Positions 9,308 to 18,240 of a DNA stretch of 64,000 nt are shown piece after piece. How positions within the stretch are numbered: position 1 is the first letter of the stretch; each line of letters opens with the position of its first letter. The position numbers were made by a program, and so were the translations under genes. The notes below the pieces were generated by a model that searched no databases, was not told the origin of the DNA, and saw only the letters and a program-made list of their open reading frames with translations. The stretch covers positions 233,745 to 297,744 of the forward strand of contig JAEPNP010000004.1 in NCBI GenBank assembly GCA_017643395.1. The letters are read 5' to 3'. The stretch comes from Rhodothermales bacterium. GTDB lineage: Bacteria > Bacteroidota > Rhodothermia > Rhodothermales > UBA10348.

Positions 9308-11313
9308 GGGAGGAGTTCGGTGTGGCGGACGGCGGCGAAGCGGTAGCGATCAGCGAGGTACCGAACGTGCCGTGCCATGGTCAGGTCCCCGATTCGTCTA
9401 TAGGCTGCGACCGCTCGCAGTGCGGAATCTGCGGCCGCCTGATAGGCACCGGCCACGAATGCTTCGTGCGCTGCCTCCCGTGCGTCATAGGCAGGCTTTC
9501 GCAGCTCCAGCCATACGGGCAGGTCGCCGCCTGCGGCCAGGCGGGCGCGTGTACGCTCCGGCCGGGCCCATCGCGGAAGGCGGTCGGCGACTTTCCTGAG
9601 CTCCTCTACGGCCTCCGGTCCCGGGAGCAGGCGTGCGCGCAACCAGGCGAGCTCGATGGTCAGGCTGTCTGCCGCGAATTCGGCAAGCCGTGCCTGCACC
9701 AGGGCCGTATCGCCAATCGCCAGACGCATGCGACTCCAGACAGCCAGGATCTCCGGCGCTTCAGGCGCTAGTTCCAGGGCCCGTTCTGCCCCGGCAAGGG
9801 CGCGCGAGGAATCGCGCTCCGCCCAGGCCCGGGATGCCTCAGACAGATTCTGAAGTGGGGGCGGCAGATAATGCGGGCAGTCTCGCTCAAACAAGGATGG
9901 ACTTCCCAGCCGTCGAGCCGACCGGATGCGCGCGTCCGCATCCACCCAGGTCCGCTCGACCAGGCTGGCCCGCCACCCGGCCGTCAGGTCGGCCACCGGA
10001 GCGCCGTAGTTACCTGCCAGACGCCCCGTGCGGTAGGCTTCCTGCAGCACGTCGGTCCCTGCCACCCTGATGAGATACCGGGTGAATGCGCCCGTGATGG
10101 TATAGGACACGCCGCCCCTGCCTGTCCAGAAGCCCCACGGGGAGAGTGCCGCGGGTAGCGCCTTTTCGACATCCAGCCCCGTTGCAGCCAGAGCAGCAGC
10201 AGACAAGTCCTCCTCAGATGGTCGAGGGCCCGGAGGCTCCAGGGCCACGGCCAGGCCTTCCACGAGTCCGACAGCTGGTGAGGCGCGCAGGACCGGCATG
10301 CCGAACTCGCGTGAGAAGGCGTGCACCAACTCGTGCGGCATGATCTGCTCCAGGCTGCCCTGCTCCACGTGGATCTGAGGGCGCGCGAGCCAGACCGGAG
10401 CGACGCTGGTGACCCGCGCCCCGGTCATGTCCTGACGCGCCCAGGGGTGGGGGTAGATGTAGGACGTTACCCTGGTTGCGGGCACCACCCCAAGGATCCC
10501 TGCGATGCGCTCAAACTCGTGTTCGTGCAGAATAACCGCGCGATCGAGCGCATCGGGCTCCAGATATTCCGGATCGAAGCGGATGTCGAAGTGCGGTGTC
10601 TGGACCAGACCCGGCAGTCGATGCTCGAGGGCGTCATAAGTGGTGTTGATGCCCAGCCGGCCGGAAAATGCGTACAAGCCACCCAGCACAAAGGTCAGTA
10701 CCACCAACGCCGCCGGCCTCCTGCCTGCCAGGGCGAACCCCCACAGGGCCCAGACCAGCGTCATGCCCCGAAACCAGAACAGACCCGGCCTGATCGCCAG
10801 TTCCTCGTCATACACGGGTCCCAGCACGCCACCGAATACGTGATTGTAGGTGTAGAACTGGGGATGCAGGCCAAGGTCGTACACCACTCCTGCGACGATG
10901 ACGCACACGCCAACCCCCACAAGGGTCCGGCCACCCAGGCCCAGACGTGTAAGCGCCGCCGCCACCCCGACCGCGAGCACACAGGTCACCACCGGAAAGA
11001 GCACAAAGAAGCCGAGGCCCGTCAGCCAGCCGCAGTTCGGCGCCCACAGCATGGGCAGAAGCATCAGCGCAAGGGGCAGCACCAAAGCCAGGAGTCGCCC
11101 CTGCAGCACTTCGGTCGGCTTTCCCCGGCGCAGGCGTGACAGGGCCGCAATCCCAGCAATGAAAAAAGTGGCCGCGGCCAGCACGGCCGCCGACTCCACG
11201 TGCAGCCGGTTGAGCAGCGGCACAGGCCACATCGCCAGGGAAATCACCCCATAGGCCAGCAACTCTGCCCGCCCAGGCGTGCTTCCCTGACGCGAAGCGA
11301 CTCGCCCGTTCAT
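9304..11313 (-). CDS. multi-pass membrane gluzincin protease with C-terminal TPR-like helices
   Basis: A 669-residue protein. Roughly seven hydrophobic segments occupy residues 1-220. A soluble domain follows with the zinc motif HELVHAFSREFG (near residue 328) and, about 20 residues later, VEGLAVALE. This HExxH plus downstream Glu is the gluzincin layout used by M1 and peptidase-MA families. The last third (about 460-669) is Ala/Leu/Arg-rich and helical, resembling TPR solenoids. The active-site residues look intact, unlike the M1-like gene at the left edge. It sits 10 bp downstream of the DUF3078 gene and overlaps the T9SS plug gene by 4 bp. Confidence 0.75.
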   Translation of the reverse strand: MNGRVASRQGSTPGRAELLAYGVISLAMWPVPLLNRLHVESAAVLAAATFFIAGIAALSRLRRGKPTEVLQGRLLALVLPLALMLLPMLWAPNCGWLTGLGFFVLFPVVTCVLAVGVAAALTRLGLGGRTLVGVGVCVIVAGVVYDLGLHPQFYTYNHVFGGVLGPVYDEELAIRPGLFWFRGMTLVWALWGFALAGRRPAALVVLTFVLGGLYAFSGRLGINTTYDALEHRLPGLVQTPHFDIRFDPEYLEPDALDRAVILHEHEFERIAGILGVVPATRVTSYIYPHPWARQDMTGARVTSVAPVWLARPQIHVEQGSLEQIMPHELVHAFSREFGMPVLRASPAVGLVEGLAVALEPPGPRPSEEDLSAAALAATGLDVEKALPAALSPWGFWTGRGGVSYTITGAFTRYLIRVAGTDVLQEAYRTGRLAGNYGAPVADLTAGWRASLVERTWVDADARIRSARRLGSPSLFERDCPHYLPPPLQNLSEASRAWAERDSSRALAGAERALELAPEAPEILAVWSRMRLAIGDTALVQARLAEFAADSLTIELAWLRARLLPGPEAVEELRKVADRLPRWARPERTRARLAAGGDLPVWLELRKPAYDAREAAHEAFVAGAYQAAADSALRAVAAYRRIGDLTMARHVRYLADRYRFAAVRHTELLP

Positions 11314-11323
11314 GGGCGCTCGT

Positions 11324-12199
11324 CTACAGGAAGATGTACGACAGGCCTACCGAAATGACTTCCTTCGCCTGCAGATCGTCCGTCACGTCCCGGTCGTAGA
11401 GCAGCGTCCATTCCACGTTGACGTTAAGGAAATCGTTGACCTTCATCGCGACAGCATTCTCCCAGATCAGGTCTGGAGCATCCTCGCTCCCAAAGGCTGC
11501 AAACAGGCCGAGGGTCGACGTGTAGTGCACATTCTCGGCAAGCTTGCGATCTATCTCCGAAAACGCCTCGAGACCGATCTCCGTTCTCATGCTCTTGTCG
11601 GGGTCGACTCCATAGAGCGGCCGCAGGCGTTCAATCATGACCACCGTCTCCTTGGCCGCCAGGCCAAATCGCTGGGTGAACCAGGATGACGGGACGTACG
11701 TCAGGCCAACAGTCTGCGTAAACGTGGCCGGCGAGAAGAAGTCAGATACCTTGACCGGAGGCGTTCTGCCCTCCTCGAACGGGTCCTTCTCAAAGTTCTT
11801 GCCCGGGGCGAACTGACTGCGAAAGCCCGCCGCGACCGTGGGTTGAAACGTGCCCAGGAAGCCGACCCCGCCTGCGTACTGGAAGTTGGACCGGAAACGG
11901 ATCAGATCTTCGGCTTTTCGGACTTCCAGCGTGTCCTGACGCACGACCCCAAACGTGAGCCGCATCGTATGCTTTTGATGCCAGGTGCCCACAACTTTCT
12001 CCGCCGAGCCTTCTGCCCCGACTGTCGCGGCCAGGGTGTTCACGCCGCCTTCAGCCCAGTTGCTGAAGCCCGCCTGCGCGCCAGACACACGTCCGATCAG
12101 CGAGCGAGTCCACGTCGGCGTTTCCGTCGTATCCGCGTCCTGAGCCAGCGTCACGGGCGCAGTCAGGAAAGCGGCGAGCAAAATCAGGGTAGCTCTCAT
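11324..12199 (-). CDS. DUF3078 outer-membrane beta-barrel protein
   Basis: A 291-residue exported protein with a cleavable signal peptide ending near LAQDA (residue 20). The N-terminal signature QAGFSNWAEGGVNTL and the alternating polar/hydrophobic strands through the body match DUF3078, a Bacteroidota outer-membrane family of unknown function. The C terminus SVGLSYIFL is a typical barrel beta-signal ending in a hydrophobic residue, though Leu rather than Phe is last. It is the first gene of the minus-strand envelope block; about 97 bp separate it from the histone-like gene, whose terminator lies in that gap. Confidence 0.82.
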   Translation of the reverse strand: MRATLILLAAFLTAPVTLAQDADTTETPTWTRSLIGRVSGAQAGFSNWAEGGVNTLAATVGAEGSAEKVVGTWHQKHTMRLTFGVVRQDTLEVRKAEDLIRFRSNFQYAGGVGFLGTFQPTVAAGFRSQFAPGKNFEKDPFEEGRTPPVKVSDFFSPATFTQTVGLTYVPSSWFTQRFGLAAKETVVMIERLRPLYGVDPDKSMRTEIGLEAFSEIDRKLAENVHYTSTLGLFAAFGSEDAPDLIWENAVAMKVNDFLNVNVEWTLLYDRDVTDDLQAKEVISVGLSYIFL

Positions 12200-12245
12200 C
12201 GTACATCAGGGGTGAATCCGTTCGGCAATATGGCCCAAAAAGAAG

Positions 12246-12273
12246 AAAGGCCACACCCCAGGGCGCGGCCTTT
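12246..12273 (-). terminator. intrinsic terminator after histone-like gene
   Basis: Arms 12246-12258 and 12261-12273 pair fully on the minus-strand RNA only when two G-U wobbles are allowed, which fixes the orientation. A CTTCTTTTT tract follows the stem. It lies 24 bp past the stop of the 57-residue gene. Confidence 0.85.
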
Positions 12274-12296
12274 CCAAGCTCGTGGAAAGCCGGAGA

Positions 12297-12470
12297 CTAG
12301 TTGTTCTTCATCTCCTGGACCTGGACGCGAATGTCCTGGGCCATGGCCTTCAGGTCCTGCATGGCTTTGCGGACACGCGTGCCTGCAGCTTTGTTGCCTT
12401 TGTCGAAGAACTTGTTGAAGTCCTCTTCGAGGCCGTCTACAAAGCTCTTCAGCTCACTGAACTTGCTCAT
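12297..12470 (-). CDS. histone H1-like (Hc1-type) small basic protein
   Basis: A 57-residue protein starting MSKFSELKSFVDGLEEDF. The start at 12470 is chosen because GGAGG lies 10 nt upstream and the longer frame adds an unrelated N-terminal tail. The segment FFDKGNKAAGTRVRKAMQDL is the hallmark of the short histone H1-like proteins found across Bacteroidota, whose relatives in Chlamydia (Hc1) condense DNA. It is helical, with an acidic N half and a basic C half, and has no cysteine or signal peptide. A nucleoid-associated role is inferred. The gene has its own Shine-Dalgarno and terminator, so it is probably a separate, strongly expressed transcript. Confidence 0.8.
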   Translation of the reverse strand: MSKFSELKSFVDGLEEDFNKFFDKGNKAAGTRVRKAMQDLKAMAQDIRVQVQEMKNN

Positions 12471-12605
12471 ACCACGAATCCTCCGTGATTGGGTTTGCTC
12501 GGAAGGTAAAAGATGGGCCTTGTTGCCCTGGGAGACGCCCAACTTACGGTGCTCGATTCCGGGTAGTCAAGAAAAAATCGGCCCAAACGCCCTTAAAATC
12601 GCAGA

Positions 12606-13259
12606 TTAAGCCTCTGCGAATACGAGTTCCGCGCCTCTGTCCGGGTCCACGGAACCCACCTCGGAAACTCCTAAAACGCGCAGACTTAGGTTCGGGAATG
12701 AGCTCGCTTTCGGAAGCGAAATTTCGCCACTGAGTTCCCTGACTTGTGCGGCCGATATTTTTCCGGCAACGCGGCTGTTTGTGACCCAAATCAACCGGAA
12801 ATGACCGGAATCGGACGCCGCGAGCGCCTCGCAGGCGTCGGCCAACGCGGGGATCGACAGCTTGCCGGGCTCTCCCATCGCGACTCCGAGCACCGGTACG
12901 GCCCCCATATCGGCGCTCTGCCGGAGCAATCTCACGCGCGCAGTGCCCGGCGTCAGCAGTTCGCGGTCGACCCCAAGGAATCCAACCGCCGGCAGTCCGT
13001 TGTCCGTCAGACCCTGCACCGCCTTGCGGTTTTCCTGACGCAGAGCGGCGATGATGGCCCGGTCGGTGACCGCATCCCGGCCCGCAAGATCGGCCGAGAG
13101 TCCATCGCCCTCGAGAATGCGCTCGGTAACCTCTCCGGCACCATGAAGCAGAATGGTCGGGTTTTCGGGCGATGCGGTCAGTGCCCGACCCAACCGGTCC
13201 CAGATCATGAGATCGCCGGTCAGTCGGGAGCCTATCACGAGTACGCGAAGGGGTCGCAT
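12606..13259 (-). CDS. degenerate acetylglutamate kinase-like (amino acid kinase fold) protein
   Basis: 217 residues with the order of segments seen in acetylglutamate kinase: strand 1 (LRVLVIGSRLTGD), the substrate loop (ILLHGAGEVTERILE), VTDRAIIAALRQENRKAV, then GLPAVGFLGVDRELL. Key residues are changed. The KxGG motif that binds the phosphates reads V-I-G-S, the HGGG loop reads HGAG, and the C-terminal nucleotide-binding part is shortened by about 40 residues. It may be an inactive paralogue, a divergent kinase, or a regulatory protein; no other arginine gene is nearby. The gene is divergent from dnaE with 115 bp between starts. Start ATG at 13259. Confidence 0.6.
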   Translation of the reverse strand: MRPLRVLVIGSRLTGDLMIWDRLGRALTASPENPTILLHGAGEVTERILEGDGLSADLAGRDAVTDRAIIAALRQENRKAVQGLTDNGLPAVGFLGVDRELLTPGTARVRLLRQSADMGAVPVLGVAMGEPGKLSIPALADACEALAASDSGHFRLIWVTNSRVAGKISAAQVRELSGEISLPKASSFPNLSLRVLGVSEVGSVDPDRGAELVFAEA

Positions 13260-13374
13260 GTGGTGTCGTTCAATCGATCAGCAAGATATCCACAAGGCCC
13301 CTCCGGACCGAACTCGCGGCCGATCTTGACCGTTGGTATTTGCGTTCCAACCCACTCCCCGAGCCCCCTGCCGC

Positions 13375-16300
13375 ATGGCGGATTTCTGCCACCTCCATTG
13401 CCATACCCAGTACTCGCTCCTTGACGGCGCAGCCCGCATCGAACGGCTTGTCGCGAGTGCCGCTGAAATGGAGATGCCGGCCCTTGCCATCACCGACCAC
13501 GGCAATCTGTTCGGGGTCCCGGAGTTCTATACCAAGGCCCGTCGCGCGGGCGTCAAGCCCATCATCGGCTGTGAGTTCTACGTCACGCCGAGTGGCATGG
13601 ATGACCGCTCCGACCGCACGCGGTATCACCAGGTGTTGCTTGCGCGTAATGAGGAGGGATATCGCAACCTGATCAGGCTCTCCAGCCTGTCATACACGGA
13701 CGGCTACTACTACAAGCCGCGCCTGGACCTGGAGGCCATTCGGGCGCACTCGGGCGGTCTCGTGGCGACGACCTGCTGCCTGCAGGGGCACGTGCCACAG
13801 ATGATTCTCAAGCAGGGCGAAGCGGCGGCACGACCGGTCTTTGAGACCTATCTGGAGATCTTCGGCAAGGACTACCTGATAGAAATCCAGGACCACGGCA
13901 TCGAGGATCAGCACCGGGCAAACGCTGTCCTGCTGAAGTGGGCCAGGGAGTACGACGTCAAGGTCGTCGCGACGAATGACGTGCACTACGTCGAGCGCGA
14001 GGACCATGCGGCCCAGGACGTGCTGCTCTGCCTGCAGACCGGCAAGGATCTCTACGATCCGAACCGGATGCGTTTTGAGAACGACCAGTTCTTTCTCAAG
14101 ACCAGCGCTCAGATGGAGGCCGCGCTGGGTTCGCTGGAACCGGACCAGCGCACGCAGAGCCTGGTGACCACGCTGGAGGTCGCGGATCGATGCGACCTGG
14201 AGCTGGAGATGGGCAAACTGCTCATGCCGCACTACCCCCTGCCGGAGCAGTTCGGCGGGGACATGGACGGCTACCTGCGCCACCTGGTGTACGAGCGGGC
14301 ACGTTCCCGCTACGGTGAATTGACCCAGGCGGTGACCGAACGGTTGGACCTGGAGCTCGGCATCATTCGCGACATGGGCTATGCCGGGTATTTCCTGATC
14401 GTGCAGGACTTCACGACGGCGGCCCGGGATCTGGGTGTGTCGGTCGGTCCCGGTCGAGGCTCGGCGGCCGGCAGCGCCGTGGCCTACTGTCTGGGCATCA
14501 CCAACATCGACCCGCTGGAGTACGATCTCCTGTTCGAGCGCTTTCTGAATCCGGAGCGCGTATCGATGCCGGATATCGACATCGACTTTGACGATCGGGG
14601 ACGGTCGAAGGTGATCGACTACGTGGTGCAGAAGTACGGCAGGCAAAATGTCTGTCAGATCATCACGTTCGGCACAATGGGCGCACGCAGCGTGATCCGG
14701 GACGTTTCCCGCGTGCTTGGCGTGCCCCTCCCCGAGGCGGACCGCATCGCCAAGATGATTCCGGAGGGACCTGGACAGTCGCTGGCGAGCGCCATCAAGG
14801 ATGTGCCCGAATTCCGGCGGCTGCTCACCGATCAGAACGAGCAGATCCGCAACCTCATGCACTACTCGCAGGTGCTGGAGGGGTCGGCCCGGCACACCGG
14901 TGTGCATGCTGCCGGGGTGATCATTGCCCCCGGCGAGGTCAGTGAGTACGTGCCGGTGGCGGTGGCCAAGGGCAAGTCAGGCGCGGACGATGTGGTCACG
15001 ACCCAGTATGACGGCAACTGGGTGGAGTCCTTCGGTCTGCTGAAGATGGACTTCCTGGGGCTGAAGACCCTTACCGTGCTGGACGATGCGCTTGCGGAGA
15101 TCAAGCGCAACCACGGAGTGGAGATCGACCTGGACGCCATTCCGCTGGATGATCCGGCCACGTTCGAGCTGTTCCAGCGGGCGGACACGGTGGCCATCTT
15201 CCAGTTTGAATCCTCCGGGATGCGCGAGTGGCTTCGCAAGCTGAAGCCCACATCGATCGACGATCTGATCGCGATGAACGCCCTGTACCGACCGGGGCCG
15301 ATGGATCTGATTCCGAACTACATCGCCCGAAAGCACGGGCAGGAGGACGTCGATTTCCCCCATGAGATGCTCAAGGAGGTGCTGGAGCCCACCTACGGGA
15401 TTCCGGTCTACCAGGAGCAGGTGATGAAGATGGCGCAGGTCATGGGCGGGTACTCGCTCGGCGGCGCCGACCTGCTCCGGCGGGCGATGGGGAAGAAGAA
15501 GCAGTCCGAAATGGACAAGCAGCGCGGCATCTTCGTGACCGGCGCGCTGGATCGTGGGGTGGACGAGAAGACGGCGAACGACGTCTTCGACATGATGGCG
15601 AAGTTCGCCTCCTATGGCTTTAACAAGTGCGTCGTGGGGTCCACGGAGATCCATGACGCAGACACCGGGCGACGCACCACTGTCGCGCAGCTCTTTGCGC
15701 AGAAGCGGCCCATGCGCATCCATGCGCTTGGTGAAGACGGCAAGCTTCGTCCCCGACGCGTCGAGGACGTGGTGTGGAACGGGGTCAAGCCCGTGTTTGA
15801 GCTTCGCACGCGCCTCGGAAATCGCATTGTTGCGACCGGAAACCACCCGTTCAAAACTTTCGGCGGCTGGACCAATCTGGAAGACCTCGAGCCCGGCACG
15901 CGCATCGCCGCGCCGAGGCGGCTCTCGTTTGGTGCCGAGGAGTCGTGGTCGGACCACGAACTGATTGCGCTGGGTGGGCTGCTCTCGGAGGGGAATACGT
16001 GCCATCCCACAACACTATACTTCTACAACAATGATCTCGCGGCGTGCGAGGACTTTGCTCAATCTGCTGAGCAATTCCCGAACTCGATAGCTCGCATATA
16101 CCACAGGGGTGATGGGCGACATGAGGTCGCCGTCAACACCGGCAAGGGTGGCCGCTTTCACGCGGGCCAGGTGCCCTGGAACAAGCATGGAGTAGCCGTT
16201 CGCAAGCGCGTGAGATCCGGCGCTTTCCTGTGGGCTGAGGGTCTCGGCCTGATTGGTGCCACCGCCCGGGACAAGCGCGTTCCGGATGGTGTATTCCGGC

Positions 16301-18210
16301 TATGCGATGACAACATCGCCCTGCTGCTGGGCCGCATGTGGGCGGGAGACGGCTATATCTACGGCAAGAGCTCGGCAACGCCCTACTACGCCACGTCCAG
16401 CCGCCAGCTGGCTGAAGACGTGCAGCACCTACTGCTGAGGCTGGGCATGCTCTCCCGGGTGTCGGTGAAGCGGTTCAAGTACCGGGGAGGAAAACGCACC
16501 GGCTACACGGTACACCTGCTGGGCACGGGTACCCTGCGACGGTTCCTCGACAGAGTCGCACCCCACATCGTCTGTCGGGACGCCCAGGTGGCGGCGCTTG
16601 AAGACTATGTCGCCTCAACGGACCGCGACTCCACAGCGTCCGATACGCTGCCTCGCGAGGTGCGAGACTGGGTGGCGGCAGAGCGCGAGACGGCCGGCTG
16701 GACGTGGAAGGAACTGGGTCGCCGCGCAGGAGCATCGGTGCGGGAGTTTTATGGGTCGGGGTCGTCTGGAAAGCGCGGATTCCGTCGGTCGACTGTCGAA
16801 CGGTTCGCCTGGGCCCTGGGCAGCCAGCGCCTCCTCGACGCGGCACGCTCCGACATTTACTGGGACGAGGTGGTCTCCATCACTCCCCTCGGCGAGCAGG
16901 ACACCTATGACCTGACTGTCGAGCAGGACCACAACTTTGTGGCGGACGGGCTGATTGTGCACAACAGCCACAGTGCCGCCTACTCCGTGGTCGCCTATCA
17001 GACGGCGTACCTCAAGGCCAACTACCCGGCTGAGTTCATGGCGGCGGCGCTCACGAACGAGATGTCCGACACCAAGAAGTTGTCGGTGGTGCTGGATGAG
17101 GCGAGGCATCTCGAAATCGAGATCCTGCCGCCGTCCATCAACAAGAGCCTGGCTCAGTTCACGGTGGAGAACGGGGCCGTGCGCTTTGGACTCGGCGCCA
17201 TCAAGGGCGCCGGTCTGGGGGCGATCGAATGCATCATCGAGGCGCGGGAGGAAGAGGAGGCCTTCACCTCGCTCTTCCACCTGTCGGAGTCGGTTGATCC
17301 CCGTACGGTCAACAAGAAGGCGCTGGAGTCGCTCATCCGGGCCGGTGCGCTGGACGAACTTGAAGGCCACCGCGCCCAGCTGATCGAGGCGCTTGACGGC
17401 GCCATCCAGCATGCCCACAAGGTGCAGGCAGACAAGGCGGCTGGTCAGAACTCGCTCTTCGGCCCAGCCGGCGGGGACGGCTCGGTCCTGATGCCGCCTC
17501 AATTGCCGGTCATCGATCCGTGGCCCAAGGGCCGCACGCTGAAAGAAGAGCGTGAGGTGATCGGCTTCTACGTCTCCGGGCATCCCCTTGAGGCCGTCTT
17601 GCCGGAGATCCGGGCGTTCGCGTCCACGCGCGTGGCCGACATCCCGGGCTTGTTGGCTGACGCGCCGCCTCGGGAAGACGAGCGCGGATACACGCGCGGT
17701 CCGACGCACACGCTGTGCGGCATCGTGACGGACGTCAATCACCGTCGCACAAAGACCGGCAAGCCAATGCTCACCGCCACGATTGAGGACTTCACCGGAC
17801 AGGCAGAACTGGTGGCCTTCTCAAACTCCTACGACCGGGTGCAGCGCTACCTCGAGCCCGACCAGATCGTGTTCGCTCGGGGCGAGGTCGAAATGCGTGG
17901 CGGCGCCGTGAAGATGGTCGTGCAGGATGCCACCCCGATCTGGAAAGTCCGGGATTCGATGGTGAAGTCCGTGGTGCTGCACGTGAACCCCTATGACCTT
18001 GACGAAGACTCGGTAGAGGAGCTGCACAAGCTCGCAGATGCCCACCGCGGCCACGCCAAACTCTACTTCGCGGTCGCTTTGCCCGGCATGGCGGAGCCCC
18101 AGCGCATCCTGAGCCGCACCTGCGTAATCGAGCCGAACGGCGAGTTTATGAAGGGTCTGGCACGAATCGTCGGGCGGGATGCAGTTCAAGTTGAGGGTGA
18201 CAAGGCTTAG
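13375..18210 (+). CDS. dnaE: DNA polymerase III alpha subunit precursor, interrupted by an intein
   Basis: The replicative polymerase subunit, encoded as a 1611-residue precursor; removing the 446-residue intein leaves 1165 residues, the normal DnaE length. The start ATG at 13375 gives the standard N terminus MADFCHLHCHTQYSLLDG, the PHP domain. The catalytic aspartates are in MPDIDIDFDDRGR (near residue 400). The thumb/fingers region runs up to FASYGFNK, where the intein interrupts; after it, SHSAAYSVVAYQTAYLKANYP continues the highly conserved helix. QNSLF (coded at 17446-17460) is a clamp-binding motif. An OB domain (TLCGIVTDVNHRRTKTG onward) and a C-terminal tau-binding-like region complete the protein. 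It is followed closely by the PAP2 gene. Confidence 0.96.
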   Translation: MADFCHLHCHTQYSLLDGAARIERLVASAAEMEMPALAITDHGNLFGVPEFYTKARRAGVKPIIGCEFYVTPSGMDDRSDRTRYHQVLLARNEEGYRNLIRLSSLSYTDGYYYKPRLDLEAIRAHSGGLVATTCCLQGHVPQMILKQGEAAARPVFETYLEIFGKDYLIEIQDHGIEDQHRANAVLLKWAREYDVKVVATNDVHYVEREDHAAQDVLLCLQTGKDLYDPNRMRFENDQFFLKTSAQMEAALGSLEPDQRTQSLVTTLEVADRCDLELEMGKLLMPHYPLPEQFGGDMDGYLRHLVYERARSRYGELTQAVTERLDLELGIIRDMGYAGYFLIVQDFTTAARDLGVSVGPGRGSAAGSAVAYCLGITNIDPLEYDLLFERFLNPERVSMPDIDIDFDDRGRSKVIDYVVQKYGRQNVCQIITFGTMGARSVIRDVSRVLGVPLPEADRIAKMIPEGPGQSLASAIKDVPEFRRLLTDQNEQIRNLMHYSQVLEGSARHTGVHAAGVIIAPGEVSEYVPVAVAKGKSGADDVVTTQYDGNWVESFGLLKMDFLGLKTLTVLDDALAEIKRNHGVEIDLDAIPLDDPATFELFQRADTVAIFQFESSGMREWLRKLKPTSIDDLIAMNALYRPGPMDLIPNYIARKHGQEDVDFPHEMLKEVLEPTYGIPVYQEQVMKMAQVMGGYSLGGADLLRRAMGKKKQSEMDKQRGIFVTGALDRGVDEKTANDVFDMMAKFASYGFNKCVVGSTEIHDADTGRRTTVAQLFAQKRPMRIHALGEDGKLRPRRVEDVVWNGVKPVFELRTRLGNRIVATGNHPFKTFGGWTNLEDLEPGTRIAAPRRLSFGAEESWSDHELIALGGLLSEGNTCHPTTLYFYNNDLAACEDFAQSAEQFPNSIARIYHRGDGRHEVAVNTGKGGRFHAGQVPWNKHGVAVRKRVRSGAFLWAEGLGLIGATARDKRVPDGVFRLCDDNIALLLGRMWAGDGYIYGKSSATPYYATSSRQLAEDVQHLLLRLGMLSRVSVKRFKYRGGKRTGYTVHLLGTGTLRRFLDRVAPHIVCRDAQVAALEDYVASTDRDSTASDTLPREVRDWVAAERETAGWTWKELGRRAGASVREFYGSGSSGKRGFRRSTVERFAWALGSQRLLDAARSDIYWDEVVSITPLGEQDTYDLTVEQDHNFVADGLIVHNSHSAAYSVVAYQTAYLKANYPAEFMAAALTNEMSDTKKLSVVLDEARHLEIEILPPSINKSLAQFTVENGAVRFGLGAIKGAGLGAIECIIEAREEEEAFTSLFHLSESVDPRTVNKKALESLIRAGALDELEGHRAQLIEALDGAIQHAHKVQADKAAGQNSLFGPAGGDGSVLMPPQLPVIDPWPKGRTLKEEREVIGFYVSGHPLEAVLPEIRAFASTRVADIPGLLADAPPREDERGYTRGPTHTLCGIVTDVNHRRTKTGKPMLTATIEDFTGQAELVAFSNSYDRVQRYLEPDQIVFARGEVEMRGGAVKMVVQDATPIWKVRDSMVKSVVLHVNPYDLDEDSVEELHKLADAHRGHAKLYFAVALPGMAEPQRILSRTCVIEPNGEFMKGLARIVGRDAVQVEGDKA
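15628..16965 (+). mobile_element. DnaE intein with LAGLIDADG homing endonuclease (446 aa)
   Basis: The intein starts at Cys1 (CVVGSTEI, block A). Block B is RIVATGNHPFKTF, with the TxxH motif. It ends with block F (DTYDLTVEQDHNFVADG) and block G (LIVHN), followed by Ser+1 of the C-extein. All self-splicing residues (Cys1, block-B His, penultimate His, terminal Asn, Ser+1) are present. Two LAGLIDADG-like motifs, ELIALGGLLSEG (intein residues 111-122) and IALLLGRMWAGDGYI (230-244), keep an acidic residue each, so the endonuclease may be active. A helix-turn-helix-like stretch (WTWKELGRRAGAS, near 357) could aid DNA recognition. It sits four residues downstream of the cyanobacterial split DnaE intein site. 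Confidence 0.95.
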
Positions 18211-18240
18211 GTCTTAGGTTTTCCGCGCGATACGAGTGTC

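Noticed and set aside
14977-16005. 342-codon minus-strand frame inside dnaE
   Set aside because: Shadow of dnaE and its intein; no domain.
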